Source: Flavobacteriales bacterium (GTDB lineage: Bacteria; Bacteroidota; Bacteroidia; Flavobacteriales_G; Salibacteraceae). From it: DNA of 64,000 nt. Positions 33,344 through 43,495 of the stretch are shown here, one piece after another; within the stretch, counting starts at the first letter, position 1, and the number at the start of each line of letters is the position of its first letter. The notes beneath the pieces are model-generated. The model was not told the DNA's origin. It did not search any database and saw only the letters and a list, made by a program, of their open reading frames with translations. A program made the translations under genes and the position numbers. Location: assembly GCA_013204105.1 (NCBI GenBank), contig JABMOM010000015.1:1-64000 (forward strand), given 5' to 3'.

Positions 33344-34066
33344 TTGCTGTTAATAACCTTGATGGATAAACGCAAAAGAGCCCCAACGGTTCAATCCCAG
33401 ATGGAAGAAACTTGGCTGCACACATTGAAGCAAGAATTCGGTCAGCCGTATTTTTCAGAACTTCAGGCATTTCTCAAAACGGAAAGAAAATCGGCCAAGG
33501 TTTATCCACCAGCGGCGGTCCTATTTCGCGCCTTCGAGCTAACGCCTTTTCCCAACGTGAAGGTGGTAATCTTGGGGCAAGACCCTTATCACGGTCAGGG
33601 TCAAGCCCATGGCCTGTCCTTTTCGGTTGAAAGAGGCCTTCCTGTTCCCCCCTCTTTGAAGAACATCTTCAAGGAGTTGCACTCCGACATGGGAGTGCTT
33701 CTTCCTACACAGGGCGATCTCAGTGGATGGGCTCACCAAGGCGTTTTTTTGTTGAACGCGACCTTGAGTGTGCGACATAAATCGCCAGGGTCACATCAGA
33801 AAAAGGGTTGGGAAACGTTCACGGATGCAGCCATCAAATCATTATCTGATCAAAAGGAACATTTGGTGTTCATGCTCTGGGGTAACTTTGCGCGTGCCAA
33901 GAAAGCGTTGATCGACAGGGAAAAGCACCTTGTTTTGGAAGCGCCTCACCCTTCGCCATTCTCAGCGTATACTGGTTTCTTTGGGAGCCGCCATTTTAGC
34001 AAGGCCAATGCCTACCTGCAAACACATCATATCGATCCTGTCGATTGGAGCGCTCTTCCTAAGTAG
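33344..34066 (+). CDS. ung: Uracil-DNA glycosylase
   Basis: VVILGQDPYHGQGQAHGLSFSV; GVFLLNATLSV; HPSPFSAYTGFFGSRHFSKAN. The exact N-terminus may be an internal Met. Confidence 0.96.
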   Translation: MLLITLMDKRKRAPTVQSQMEETWLHTLKQEFGQPYFSELQAFLKTERKSAKVYPPAAVLFRAFELTPFPNVKVVILGQDPYHGQGQAHGLSFSVERGLPVPPSLKNIFKELHSDMGVLLPTQGDLSGWAHQGVFLLNATLSVRHKSPGSHQKKGWETFTDAAIKSLSDQKEHLVFMLWGNFARAKKALIDREKHLVLEAPHPSPFSAYTGFFGSRHFSKANAYLQTHHIDPVDWSALPK

Positions 34067-35774
34067 AGGATATGCCCAAGTAGATACGTTGGCTTCCTCA
34101 GAGGTGACCTTGCCTAGCGCGCGTATTGAGTTGATAGGGGAGGCCGACAAACGGATCCTTCGATTCAACGGGCGCAGCATTAAGGCTTCAGATGTGGAGT
34201 CCGACATCGCTGATCTCGACCGGTTGTTGCTAGCGCATGGATTCATTGGGAGCGTAAAAAAGATAGACAGCCTGAACGACAGCATCTTTATTCGCTATGA
34301 TTTGGGACAATCATACGCGTGGCATTCACTGTCGACCAATGATGAAGTTCAGTGGGTCATGGCGAAATCTGGTGTCAATGTACAGCGGTTTCAAAAGGAT
34401 CGGGTTTCACCTGTCCGCATCGATAGAATGATGGAAAAAGGACTGCGGTATCTTGAGAACAACGGTTTTCCGTTTGCATCTTTTCACTTGGATAGCGTTC
34501 TGATTGAACAAGGGAAAGTTTCAGCCGCGTTGGTGTTGCACAAGGGGCGTTTCGTTCAAGTAGATAGCGTAATCCTAGAAGGCGACCTGCGCGTGCGGAC
34601 GGCTTACCTGACGAACTACTTAGGCATCAAGGAAGGGAGTCCCTATAATGAAAAGGCGATTCGGCGTATCCCTGAAAAACTCAGTTCGGTTCGGTTCTTG
34701 ACCCAGATTAAAAATCCTTTGGTCACATTCGAGGAAGACGTCACCAAGGTGCATTTGTACCTCAACAAGCGCAACGCGAGCAACTTCGATGGCATTGTAG
34801 GTTTTCTTCCTGACCCAAGCGATGGAAGCGTGTTGATCACCGGCGATGTGAAATTGCACCTAGAAAATGCATTGCGACAAGGTGAAGTGGTGGACCTGAA
34901 CTGGCGCAAACTCCAATCCAATACGCAGGAACTCAACGTCATGTTGATCACTCCCTATGTATTGAACAGCGGGTTTAGCCTCGATGGGAATTTGAAGATA
35001 TACCGGCGCGATACCCTTTTTACGGATGTGTTTCGACAAGTCGGATTGCGCTATGCGTTGGGAGCTGGGGATCATTTGAGGCTCTTCTTTGATCGCCAAA
35101 CGACCGATCTGATCAGTACCTCTCAGTACGCAGCTGGTCTCACACCTCCATTCCTGGATAGAGCGATCAATGCCTACGGTGCTGGTTTGAGGGTAGAACA
35201 GGTGGATTATCGAATGAATCCGTCAAAGGGCGTTGACTTTGACGTCCAGGGAGGGCTGGGCATCAAGCAGATTATTCGGAATCAACGCCTTCCTGAGGAG
35301 TTGTATGACAAACTTGAGCTGAGGACACTTCAATTCAAAGCTGCGTTGGACGCGTCGTACTACATTTCTCCCATAAAGCGGGTGGTTTGGCATCAGCGAA
35401 TGATGGCCTCTGGACTGGCCAATGATCAGTTATTCAACAACGAAGCGTACAGGATCGGAGGCTTGCGTACCATTCGCGGATTCAATGAAGAATCCATCTT
35501 TGCTACCACGTTTGCTGTCTTGAGATCCGAATTGCGGTATCAGTTGGATCGGGATGGCTATGTCTTTGGGTTCTTCGACGGGGCGTGGTATGAAAATGCT
35601 TCCATCAATCGCCTCGGTGCACGTAGGGACACTCCCTATGGTTTTGGTGCGGGCATCGCTTTCGGAACGAAAGCGGGTAATTTCAGTTTGTCTTATGCGC
35701 TGGGAAGTCAGCAATCCAATCCGGTTTTACTGCGGGCGTCAAAGATTCATTTTGGATTCTTGAGCCTTTTTTAG
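34008..35774 (+). CDS. BamA/TamA (Omp85)-family outer membrane protein
   Basis: Signal peptide MPTCKHIISILSIGALFLSRGYAQ; POTRA-like ILEGDLRVRTAYLTNYLGIKEGSPYNE; barrel motif IGGLRTIRGFNEES. Confidence 0.78.
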   Translation: MPTCKHIISILSIGALFLSRGYAQVDTLASSEVTLPSARIELIGEADKRILRFNGRSIKASDVESDIADLDRLLLAHGFIGSVKKIDSLNDSIFIRYDLGQSYAWHSLSTNDEVQWVMAKSGVNVQRFQKDRVSPVRIDRMMEKGLRYLENNGFPFASFHLDSVLIEQGKVSAALVLHKGRFVQVDSVILEGDLRVRTAYLTNYLGIKEGSPYNEKAIRRIPEKLSSVRFLTQIKNPLVTFEEDVTKVHLYLNKRNASNFDGIVGFLPDPSDGSVLITGDVKLHLENALRQGEVVDLNWRKLQSNTQELNVMLITPYVLNSGFSLDGNLKIYRRDTLFTDVFRQVGLRYALGAGDHLRLFFDRQTTDLISTSQYAAGLTPPFLDRAINAYGAGLRVEQVDYRMNPSKGVDFDVQGGLGIKQIIRNQRLPEELYDKLELRTLQFKAALDASYYISPIKRVVWHQRMMASGLANDQLFNNEAYRIGGLRTIRGFNEESIFATTFAVLRSELRYQLDRDGYVFGFFDGAWYENASINRLGARRDTPYGFGAGIAFGTKAGNFSLSYALGSQQSNPVLLRASKIHFGFLSLF

Positions 35775-35805
35775 CCGAATTTATATTCTCGAACGTCGGC
35801 TGTGA

Positions 35806-37122
35806 ATGGATGTCATTTCTTTGCAAACGATTCGTATGAAGACCATTCAATCCTACATTCTCAAATCAACGATCATCCTCATCGGAGTGGGGGTGTACCT
35901 CCTCTTGTCTATTTCAGGGTGTAAGGTGAGCCAGAGCGTATCAGGTAGAAATGTGAGTTTTCTCTACCGTGACCTCTCCCCAGAACTGCGTGTGGAACAC
36001 AAAGTGATAAACTTTGAAAAAAGATCGATCGTCTATCTGCGATTTCCGACGGAAAAAATGGGACGTTCCGTTCATGAGGACGGAAGCAAGCGGCTGAACT
36101 ACAACATTCGCTATCGCCTATTCAGTTCTTATTCTGCGCCTGTGGCCCTCGATAGTGGAAACTTCGTAAGAAAGGATGTTTCGATAATCCCAACCATGAT
36201 TGTAGATACGATACCACTGGATTCGTTGGAAAATCGATACTATCTCCTCGAATGCACCGTGCGAGATTTGAATTCTCCCAAGGCGTACACCATGTTCATC
36301 GACCTGCTGCGGGGTCAACGATTGAATGAACAAACGGTAATTTTTAGTTCGTACGATGAAGGAATGCTCTATCATTCATACGTTGACCACCCCGATAGTT
36401 TGATGGTTACGTATTTGGATCCAAACGTTGCATTGTACGTGAAGTATTTTGATCGAAGTTTTCCGATCGCCTCGCCCCCCTTTTCAACCATAACTCCAAA
36501 ACCCTTTGATTTCACGGCAGATCGGATGATTACGCTGCGGAATGCGCCTTCGGGGCATAAAGTGCTGGATGTGGTGCATGCAGGGTTCTACCAAGTGACC
36601 GATGACGCTAGCAAGCGCACGGGCGCCTCTCTGTTCTATTTCGGCCCTCATTACCCAGAAGCCAAAACAGTAATGGACCTCTCGCTTCCTCTGCGTTACA
36701 TCACCACAAATGAGGAATTTCAGCAGGTGAGCCAAGGAGATAATATCAAACGCAACGTGGATCAACATTGGTTGAAACTTGGCGGGAGTCCAGAGCGGGC
36801 GAAAGAATTGATAGGGTCTTTCTACGGCCGTGTCCAATACGCAAATCGTTATTTCACCTCCTATTTAGAAGGATGGAAGTCTGATCGTGGCATGTGCTAC
36901 GTGGTTTACGGGCCTCCCGATATCGTTTACCGATCTACTGCTACTGAAACTTGGCTTTATGGTGAGGAGGGGCGCTACAACTCACTTAGCCTTACTTTTA
37001 CCAAAGTCGTCAATCCGTTCACGTCGAACGATTATCGACTCAACCGTTCAAATTCCTTGAAAACCTCTTGGTATCGAGCGGTCGAGTTCTGGCGACAAGG
37101 GCGGGTGCTGAAATATCAATAG
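35806..37122 (+). CDS. GWxTD-domain-type lipoprotein/secreted protein
   Basis: FTSYLEGWKSDRGMCYVVYGPPDIVYRS...ETWLYGEEGRYNSLSLTF; N-terminal hydrophobic segment and Cys. Confidence 0.75.
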   Translation: MDVISLQTIRMKTIQSYILKSTIILIGVGVYLLLSISGCKVSQSVSGRNVSFLYRDLSPELRVEHKVINFEKRSIVYLRFPTEKMGRSVHEDGSKRLNYNIRYRLFSSYSAPVALDSGNFVRKDVSIIPTMIVDTIPLDSLENRYYLLECTVRDLNSPKAYTMFIDLLRGQRLNEQTVIFSSYDEGMLYHSYVDHPDSLMVTYLDPNVALYVKYFDRSFPIASPPFSTITPKPFDFTADRMITLRNAPSGHKVLDVVHAGFYQVTDDASKRTGASLFYFGPHYPEAKTVMDLSLPLRYITTNEEFQQVSQGDNIKRNVDQHWLKLGGSPERAKELIGSFYGRVQYANRYFTSYLEGWKSDRGMCYVVYGPPDIVYRSTATETWLYGEEGRYNSLSLTFTKVVNPFTSNDYRLNRSNSLKTSWYRAVEFWRQGRVLKYQ

Positions 37123-37881
37123 ATGGCAAGACAGGAACACGATACGAATAATCAGATCTACGGATTACATCCGGTAATGGAAGCGCTGCACTCCTCTAGA
37201 AGCGTTGATAAACTCTTCATGCAAGAAGACTTGAAGTCGGAGCAAGCCAAGGAATTGAAATTGCTCGCTCGTAAGCTTGGGGTGTCGGTCATCAAAGCGC
37301 CGAAAGAAAAACTGAATAAGCTGTGTAGGAAGAACCATCAAGGGGTAGTTGCATTTACCTCGCCGATTGAGTTCGCGGATATTGAGGAGATCGTGCAAAG
37401 GGTATTCGAGCGAAGCGAAGTGCCTTTGTTTCTGATGTTGGATAAGGTGAATGACGTTCGGAACTTCGGTTCCATCGCTCGATCAGCGCTCTCGGCGGGC
37501 TGTCACGCAGTGATTATACCGCACAAAGGTTCCGCGGCTATCAATGATGAATCAGTAAAAACATCGGCAGGAGCTTTGTACCATCTGCCCGTGTGTAAGG
37601 TTCTTTCGCTGGGTGATACCATCAAAATGCTAAGTGCATCTGGAATTCCCACGGTGGCATGCACCGAAAAGGCGAAGGAGACAATCTATACCACCGACAT
37701 GGAACGACCCATCAATCTGCTGTTTGGCAATGAGGGGGAAGGCATTGATCCCCACCTCCTTCGCATGGCGCGAGAAGAGGCGCAAATTCCAATGCAAGGA
37801 AAAGTAGGCTCGTTGAATGTGGCCGTCGCTTGTGGGGTGGCACTTTATGAGGCGGTCAGGCAGCGTATTCAAGCCGGCTGA
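37123..37881 (+). CDS. rlmB: 23S rRNA (guanosine-2'-O-)-methyltransferase (SpoU/TrmH family)
   Basis: IYGLHPVMEAL; LMLDKVNDVRNFGSIARSALSAGCHAVI; LLFGNEGEGI; SLNVAVACGVALYEAVRQR. Confidence 0.92.
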   Translation: MARQEHDTNNQIYGLHPVMEALHSSRSVDKLFMQEDLKSEQAKELKLLARKLGVSVIKAPKEKLNKLCRKNHQGVVAFTSPIEFADIEEIVQRVFERSEVPLFLMLDKVNDVRNFGSIARSALSAGCHAVIIPHKGSAAINDESVKTSAGALYHLPVCKVLSLGDTIKMLSASGIPTVACTEKAKETIYTTDMERPINLLFGNEGEGIDPHLLRMAREEAQIPMQGKVGSLNVAVACGVALYEAVRQRIQAG

Positions 37882-39428
37882 GCACTCCTGAAATTAATCT
37901 TCTTCATTTCTCCGTAGGCAGTGCCCTGCATCTGTCCGTCAATCCACGTGATGTAATCAAAGTACTCCAATGCGACGCGTTCATTCTCATCCGTAAGGAG
38001 TTCCGTGAGCTCTTCTTTCATTTCCTCAAAGATGCCAGACGTTCGGCCCGCATGCTTTACCGCTTTGAGCAATCTTTTTAGGTGTTTGATGAAGGTGATT
38101 TCGAATTCGTATCCCAGGGCGAGCGACTTGCGTTGTTTGGTATAGAAACGCTCAGTGGATTTGATTAAATAGTCCAGCAGGTCGTAGTTGCCCAACTCAA
38201 AATGGATGACCAGATTGAAGAGCTTGGAGAAACTGTAGATGTCCTTTCGTAGATTGTTATCGTTGTCATTTAAGACGGCATTCAATTGCCTGAGGGCTTC
38301 TCGATATTGTTGTGCACCGAACAGAATGTTGGCAATCACGTGTCCAAAAAGCACCTCATCTTCCTTGGTGAGTTTTTCTCCAAATTCAGCAAGCATTTTT
38401 TTGATCTTGGGGATCTTCCCAAGGGCTTCACCGTATTCGCCTCGCCTGTCGTGCGCCAACAACTCGAAATAATTGGTGGAAATGAAAATGCGTATTTGTA
38501 TGTCTATGCGGTTGAACCCTGGCTGATCCCGAAGTGAACGCATTTTTTCAATGAGTTCAAAAAGACGGCCATAGTCACCAGCGCCGATGTAGTAGTAAAA
38601 AAGGTTGCCCAATGATTTGATGTACTGTTTAGGAATGTCTTGGATCAAATTGGGATTCTCTTCGAAGATCTTTACAACACGACTGAAGTTGTCAAATGAA
38701 TCCTCTACTTCGTTGCCCGTAATGGCGCACAAGCCTTTGACATAGTAGCAAGTGGCTGCCGCTCGTTTTGAAAGGGCCGTATTCTTCTCCTTGATCAACG
38801 GATGGTCCAGTATTTCATTGACCATGCTCCGCTCTGCGTCGTTGCGGACATAGCCGCCTTGGCGAAACACATAATTGACCTTGGAATAGAGGATTTGGTA
38901 TTCTGCTAGATTTCTCAGTTTACCAATTACTTGCTGTTCTTCATGGATAAGTTTGTTCAGGTCTCGATCGAATTTGCCAGCCTGAAATTCTTCTTCCAAA
39001 AGAGTTTTTTCCCATTTAATTAATTCAAAAAGATAGTAGAATCGTTCATGGGCTGAGGCGATCTTCTTCGCCTTCTTCACGAGTTTGGAACATTCTAAAT
39101 AAAGGGCCTTATTGTATAGGATCTCAATGCTCTGAATGTTCTCTGCAAGAATGGCCGAGACGCTGTTGTCTGCATAAAAGAGGCGAAGACTTTTAAGGAT
39201 CAGTTTGTAGAGGTGGTTCTTCTCCGAAGGCAGGTGCCGGATAAAGGTCTCTCCTTTGAAATGATCTTTGATTCCTTCTTCATCGTATTCGGATTGCTTC
39301 TCAATGGCATCAAACAGTTTGATGTAGTTCTTCTCTCCGGATTGAAGAGAAGACATCAGCTTGAAAAAACGTTTCTCAGATTTGCTCAGAGACCTAATAA
39401 GACGAAATAACTCATGGGAAGGCTTCAT
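37869..39428 (-). CDS. Conserved hypothetical alpha-helical (TPR-like) protein
   Basis: 519 aa, helix-rich, no signal peptide; MKPSHELFRLIRSLSKSEKRFFKLMSSLQSGEKNYIKLFDAIEKQ. Confidence 0.7.
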   Translation of the reverse strand: MKPSHELFRLIRSLSKSEKRFFKLMSSLQSGEKNYIKLFDAIEKQSEYDEEGIKDHFKGETFIRHLPSEKNHLYKLILKSLRLFYADNSVSAILAENIQSIEILYNKALYLECSKLVKKAKKIASAHERFYYLFELIKWEKTLLEEEFQAGKFDRDLNKLIHEEQQVIGKLRNLAEYQILYSKVNYVFRQGGYVRNDAERSMVNEILDHPLIKEKNTALSKRAAATCYYVKGLCAITGNEVEDSFDNFSRVVKIFEENPNLIQDIPKQYIKSLGNLFYYYIGAGDYGRLFELIEKMRSLRDQPGFNRIDIQIRIFISTNYFELLAHDRRGEYGEALGKIPKIKKMLAEFGEKLTKEDEVLFGHVIANILFGAQQYREALRQLNAVLNDNDNNLRKDIYSFSKLFNLVIHFELGNYDLLDYLIKSTERFYTKQRKSLALGYEFEITFIKHLKRLLKAVKHAGRTSGIFEEMKEELTELLTDENERVALEYFDYITWIDGQMQGTAYGEMKKINFRSAQPA

Positions 39429-39450
39429 CGTATCATTTTGCTTTTAAAGA

Positions 39451-39470
39451 TTGGAATGCATGTAATCCAA
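39451..39470. promoter_or_regulatory. Imperfect 20-bp inverted repeat in a divergent intergenic region (candidate operator)
   Basis: TTGGAATGCATGTAATCCAA matches its own reverse complement at 16 of 20 positions. Confidence 0.35.
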
Positions 39471-39595
39471 TATAGGAGACGTGTAATGATGCAAAATGGA
39501 AGGGTAAGAATCCAAACATTTTCGATGAATGAATCTATTCCATCGCTAGAAAATCTTGGAATGCTAAACAGGTGTCACGAACCTGTGGGAGAACG

Positions 39596-39603
39596 TACTT
39601 TTG
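39596..39603 (+). promoter_or_regulatory. -7 promoter box (TACTTTTG) for the M1 peptidase gene
   Basis: Perfect TAnnTTTG, 14 nt upstream of the ATG at 39618. Confidence 0.4.
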
Positions 39604-39617
39604 AAAAAAGCAATTCG

Positions 39618-42011
39618 ATGAAGTCGATTTCGGCTGTATTACTTTCACTCTTCACGCTCACTTCTTTCGCTCAAACTTCGCACCATTACTGCTCGAAATT
39701 CAAAGGTTCAGTAGAAGGGAAAAGGCTTGTCATTGAGGACTTGCGCGTTGATTCTATCGATATTGTCCATACGCGCATTGAGCTTGACTTTACCCGGATG
39801 TCAGAAAAAATGATGGAAGGTCAAGCGACTTTATCGCTTAAAGCGCTGATGCCGGATGTGAAGAAGATTAGGCTTGATTTCGAAGGTCTTGTAGTGGATA
39901 GCGTTTCCGCAAAAGGACTGGCTTCCTTTCAGCACAAAGGCCCATTACTGGAGCTTACTTTCTCGCGTCCTATTTTGACATCACAGCTTGTGGAGGTGAC
40001 CATTTATTACAGCGGATCACCAAAAAAGGACCCGTCGGGTTGGGGAGGTTTTTATTTCACAGATGACTACGCTTGGAACCTAGGGGTGGGCTTTGGTGCA
40101 GACCCCCATTCGTATGGAAGGGTCTGGTTTCCCTGCTTTGATAATTTCATCGAACGATCCTCTTTTGAATTCAGCATCGTTGCACCCAGCGATCGATTTG
40201 CCGTTTGCAACGGACTATTACAAGATACGGTGCACCGCAGCGATGGATCCATTCAATACCACTGGCTGTTGGATGATCCCATACCCTCTTACTTAGCATG
40301 CGTTGCAATTGGTCCTTATACAGCCCTAAATTCAATGCATGAAGGAGTCGGCGGTGCGTTCCCAGTTCAATTATTCGCACCTCCCAGCGATACCGCTGAC
40401 CTTTCCGCTTCATTCGTGCATTTGCATGAGGCGATCACCGCTTTTGAGGAAGCTTATGGAGCGTATAAGTTTAACAAAGTCGGGTATAGTTTGGTGCCAT
40501 TTTTTGCAGGTGCGATGGAGCATGCGACCAATATCACCTATCCTATCTATGCGGCCAATGGTGGTCTTGGAAGTGAAAGTTTAATGTCGCACGAACTCGC
40601 CCATATGTGGTGGGGCAACAGTGTGACATGCGAGACCGATGGTGATATGTGGATCAATGAGGGATGGGCTTCTTTCTCAGAATACATTTTTGATGAATAT
40701 GTATACGGAAGAGGCGCGTATGTTGAGCATATGTTGACGGACTTGCGTTACATGCTTCAATTTGGACATCATAAGGAAGGAGGGTATCGTCCCGTTTCCG
40801 GTCAACCGCACGAATACGTGTACGGCGACCATGTCTATAAAAAAGGAGCGTTGGTAGCCCACAACCTGCGTGGGTATTTGGGAGATGCTCTCTTCTTTGA
40901 AGCGGCCAAGGCATTCATAGAGGCGTATCCATTTAGCCCGGTGAGTAGTGATTCACTCGAACGTTTTTGGAGTGCGCATACGGGTGTAGATCTCGCGTTC
41001 TTCTTTCGAGATTGGGTGTTTAACCCTGGATGGAATGCCCTGGTGTTGGATTCGTTCACCACCGTTTCAGTAGAATCGGAATATGAGGTAACTCTTTATG
41101 TTCAGCAGAAATTGAAAGGCACTGCTCGATTTCATGACGAGGTTCCGTTGCATTATTCGATGTATGACGCCCATTGGAATAGAATTACAGGAAGCAGTGT
41201 AGTCTCTGGGAAGTACGGGGAAGTGAAAATCACTTCCGCTATAAAACCAGGATGGATCGTACTCAATGAGGAGAATAAATTAGCACAAGCAAGCACTGTA
41301 GATCAGTTGCTCATCAAAAGCTCGGGGAGTTTCTCGTTGAAAAACATGTCTTGGGACGTTGATGTAACCGCCGTGGAGGATTCGGCGCTTATTCGATTTG
41401 AGCAGGTCTGGAGTTCTCCTGACCCAATGCAGAATCGCTCAGGGAGGAAATACAACTTAGCGGATAATCGATATTGGAGGGTGAGTGGGCTCGATTGGGA
41501 GAAGGTCACCATGGACGGACAGTTTTTTTACGATGGTCGAGCTGGCCAAAACCTTGATGCTTCATTACTGCATGAAACCGAAGACAATTTGGTCTTGTTG
41601 TACAGGTTTTCTGCAGCTTCGGATTGGGAGGAGTATGCATACTATTCGAAGAACGTTTTGGGTAAAAATGCGAATAGGATTGGATTGATCCAATTGACTA
41701 GGATCCTCCCTGGTGAATACACCCTAGCGAATCGGGTCATGGGTGCCAAAGACCCAGGTCTGATCAGGGTAGATGGTAGTGTTTCGATAGTTGCGAATCT
41801 TCTGGATGGTACGGTGCGTGTGGAAGATTCGGACCTTAGGGTAGATCAATTGCGCGTCTATTCTCCTCAAGGAAAATTAATACAAAGCATCCCCATTGCG
41901 AAGAAGAGGACGGAGGTTGATCTAGGTGCCACCCTGTCGGAAGGAGTCATGTATGAATTGATAGGAAAGAAATCCGAGGTTCTCGCGGCGGGCGAGCTTA
42001 CTACTAACTAG
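39618..42011 (+). CDS. M1 family metallopeptidase (secreted, second paralogue)
   Basis: Signal peptide MKSISAVLLSLFTLTSFAQ at 39618; SLMSHELAHMWWGNSVTCETDGDMWINEGWASFSEYIF. Confidence 0.92.
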   Translation: MKSISAVLLSLFTLTSFAQTSHHYCSKFKGSVEGKRLVIEDLRVDSIDIVHTRIELDFTRMSEKMMEGQATLSLKALMPDVKKIRLDFEGLVVDSVSAKGLASFQHKGPLLELTFSRPILTSQLVEVTIYYSGSPKKDPSGWGGFYFTDDYAWNLGVGFGADPHSYGRVWFPCFDNFIERSSFEFSIVAPSDRFAVCNGLLQDTVHRSDGSIQYHWLLDDPIPSYLACVAIGPYTALNSMHEGVGGAFPVQLFAPPSDTADLSASFVHLHEAITAFEEAYGAYKFNKVGYSLVPFFAGAMEHATNITYPIYAANGGLGSESLMSHELAHMWWGNSVTCETDGDMWINEGWASFSEYIFDEYVYGRGAYVEHMLTDLRYMLQFGHHKEGGYRPVSGQPHEYVYGDHVYKKGALVAHNLRGYLGDALFFEAAKAFIEAYPFSPVSSDSLERFWSAHTGVDLAFFFRDWVFNPGWNALVLDSFTTVSVESEYEVTLYVQQKLKGTARFHDEVPLHYSMYDAHWNRITGSSVVSGKYGEVKITSAIKPGWIVLNEENKLAQASTVDQLLIKSSGSFSLKNMSWDVDVTAVEDSALIRFEQVWSSPDPMQNRSGRKYNLADNRYWRVSGLDWEKVTMDGQFFYDGRAGQNLDASLLHETEDNLVLLYRFSAASDWEEYAYYSKNVLGKNANRIGLIQLTRILPGEYTLANRVMGAKDPGLIRVDGSVSIVANLLDGTVRVEDSDLRVDQLRVYSPQGKLIQSIPIAKKRTEVDLGATLSEGVMYELIGKKSEVLAAGELTTN

Positions 42012-42013
42012 GC

Positions 42014-43495
42014 TTAGAATTTGAAGCCGAACGTCGCCGTGATACGGTGATCGGTCTGGCTGATAGAAGCCGACTCAACCAATGTGGGGTCGTAAAGGAA
42101 TTTAATCTCCTCTGAAGACTTCATTTGATAGGCAGCGTCTATGAAATAGTCGCCGTTTCTGAAGCCAATCCCCAAGCTGTATAGTTGGAAGCTTCCTTGA
42201 TCAAGCAAGTCTTTTGAGTAGGGGTCTCCGTATTGGGCAAAACCTCCTCTCAAGCTCCAGAGTTGCGTAAGGCGGTACTCAGCTCCAAACCGCAGGTTGA
42301 GCGCCGATTGGAGTTGATTTCGAATCGCATTTTCTTCTGCATTGAAATTATAGCCGTCAGAGGTGCCTTGCATCCGGATCCTGGTGTAGTCGACGTATTC
42401 AGCATCCACACTTACCAAGCCGTTCTTTCCAATCACATAAGCAATCCCAAGCGTCGTTCGGGTGGGGGAAGTGAGTCTGAATTTGTACTGTCCTAAATAA
42501 GGCGAGCGCTCATCATACACATCTGGCTGGATCACAAGCGGGTTCGTGAAGGTGGCTGTCATGTTGCTCTCATACTCTAAGTCCAGAGAATAAACTGTGG
42601 GCGATTTGAATGAAAGTCCAATCCTTAAAGGGGCAATGGGTCGATAGATCAATCCAGCAGAAACAGAAGCTCCCAATCCAGAAAAACTCTCATCAAACTG
42701 AAAAGCATATTGCTTCAATACAGTCGTGGAGTCTACAGGGTTAATCGATTCGCTGTGCGTGTAACTTCTTTCTAAGCTGATGCGCGAAAAGTTGACGTTT
42801 GCGCCGAGGTAAAGCTTGTCGTCGTAGTTTCCTCCAAATGAAAAGAAGGTCTCGCGCTTTGCTCCACTCTCCACAGCTGAATACGACTGATCAACCGGAA
42901 GTACCCCAGCGGCGTTGTAGTATCCACTGCCTGTAAAGGTGTCTAGCACATAGGTTTGCCAAGCAAGAAAGATGTCGAAAGGATACAAACTTCCTAATTC
43001 ACTTGGCGCCGCTTGATCTTCAAGAATTGTCTTCTGGTAACTGTCAATCATCGAGCTAGGAACATCATTTGCCATGATGGAATAGGACCGATGAAAAGAC
43101 TGAGCTCGGTGCATGCCGAATGCCATAGACGTGCTTCTCCACTTCCCACCCGACTTGATTTCATTTACCCCGACAATACCGAGGCTGGGAATATTCAAGT
43201 TCGACTTCGAATCCAGCGATGAATTCTTGTAGTAATCGGAAAGAGAAACGCTCGTATGAAACCCAAGGCCAATGGAAAACTCATTGGAGCGATAAACTCC
43301 TATGCCTGCCGGATTAATATAAGTTCCCGATATGTCGCCACCCAGTGCAGTGAATGCACCACCCATACTGATGGACCTCGCGCTGCCTGTGATCTCATCT
43401 CTCGAAAAGAACAAGGCATCGCGTTCGTTTTGGCCCAGGCTCATCAGAGAGATCATGTTGTTCATGATCAATGCTATGACTATTCGGTAGTGCAT
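42014..43495 (-). CDS. Outer membrane protein, FadL/OmpP1-like
   Basis: ARSISMGGAFTALGGDISGTYINPAGIGVYRSNEFSIGLGF; barrel-like strands; C-terminal ITATFGFKF. Confidence 0.7.
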   Translation of the reverse strand: MHYRIVIALIMNNMISLMSLGQNERDALFFSRDEITGSARSISMGGAFTALGGDISGTYINPAGIGVYRSNEFSIGLGFHTSVSLSDYYKNSSLDSKSNLNIPSLGIVGVNEIKSGGKWRSTSMAFGMHRAQSFHRSYSIMANDVPSSMIDSYQKTILEDQAAPSELGSLYPFDIFLAWQTYVLDTFTGSGYYNAAGVLPVDQSYSAVESGAKRETFFSFGGNYDDKLYLGANVNFSRISLERSYTHSESINPVDSTTVLKQYAFQFDESFSGLGASVSAGLIYRPIAPLRIGLSFKSPTVYSLDLEYESNMTATFTNPLVIQPDVYDERSPYLGQYKFRLTSPTRTTLGIAYVIGKNGLVSVDAEYVDYTRIRMQGTSDGYNFNAEENAIRNQLQSALNLRFGAEYRLTQLWSLRGGFAQYGDPYSKDLLDQGSFQLYSLGIGFRNGDYFIDAAYQMKSSEEIKFLYDPTLVESASISQTDHRITATFGFKF

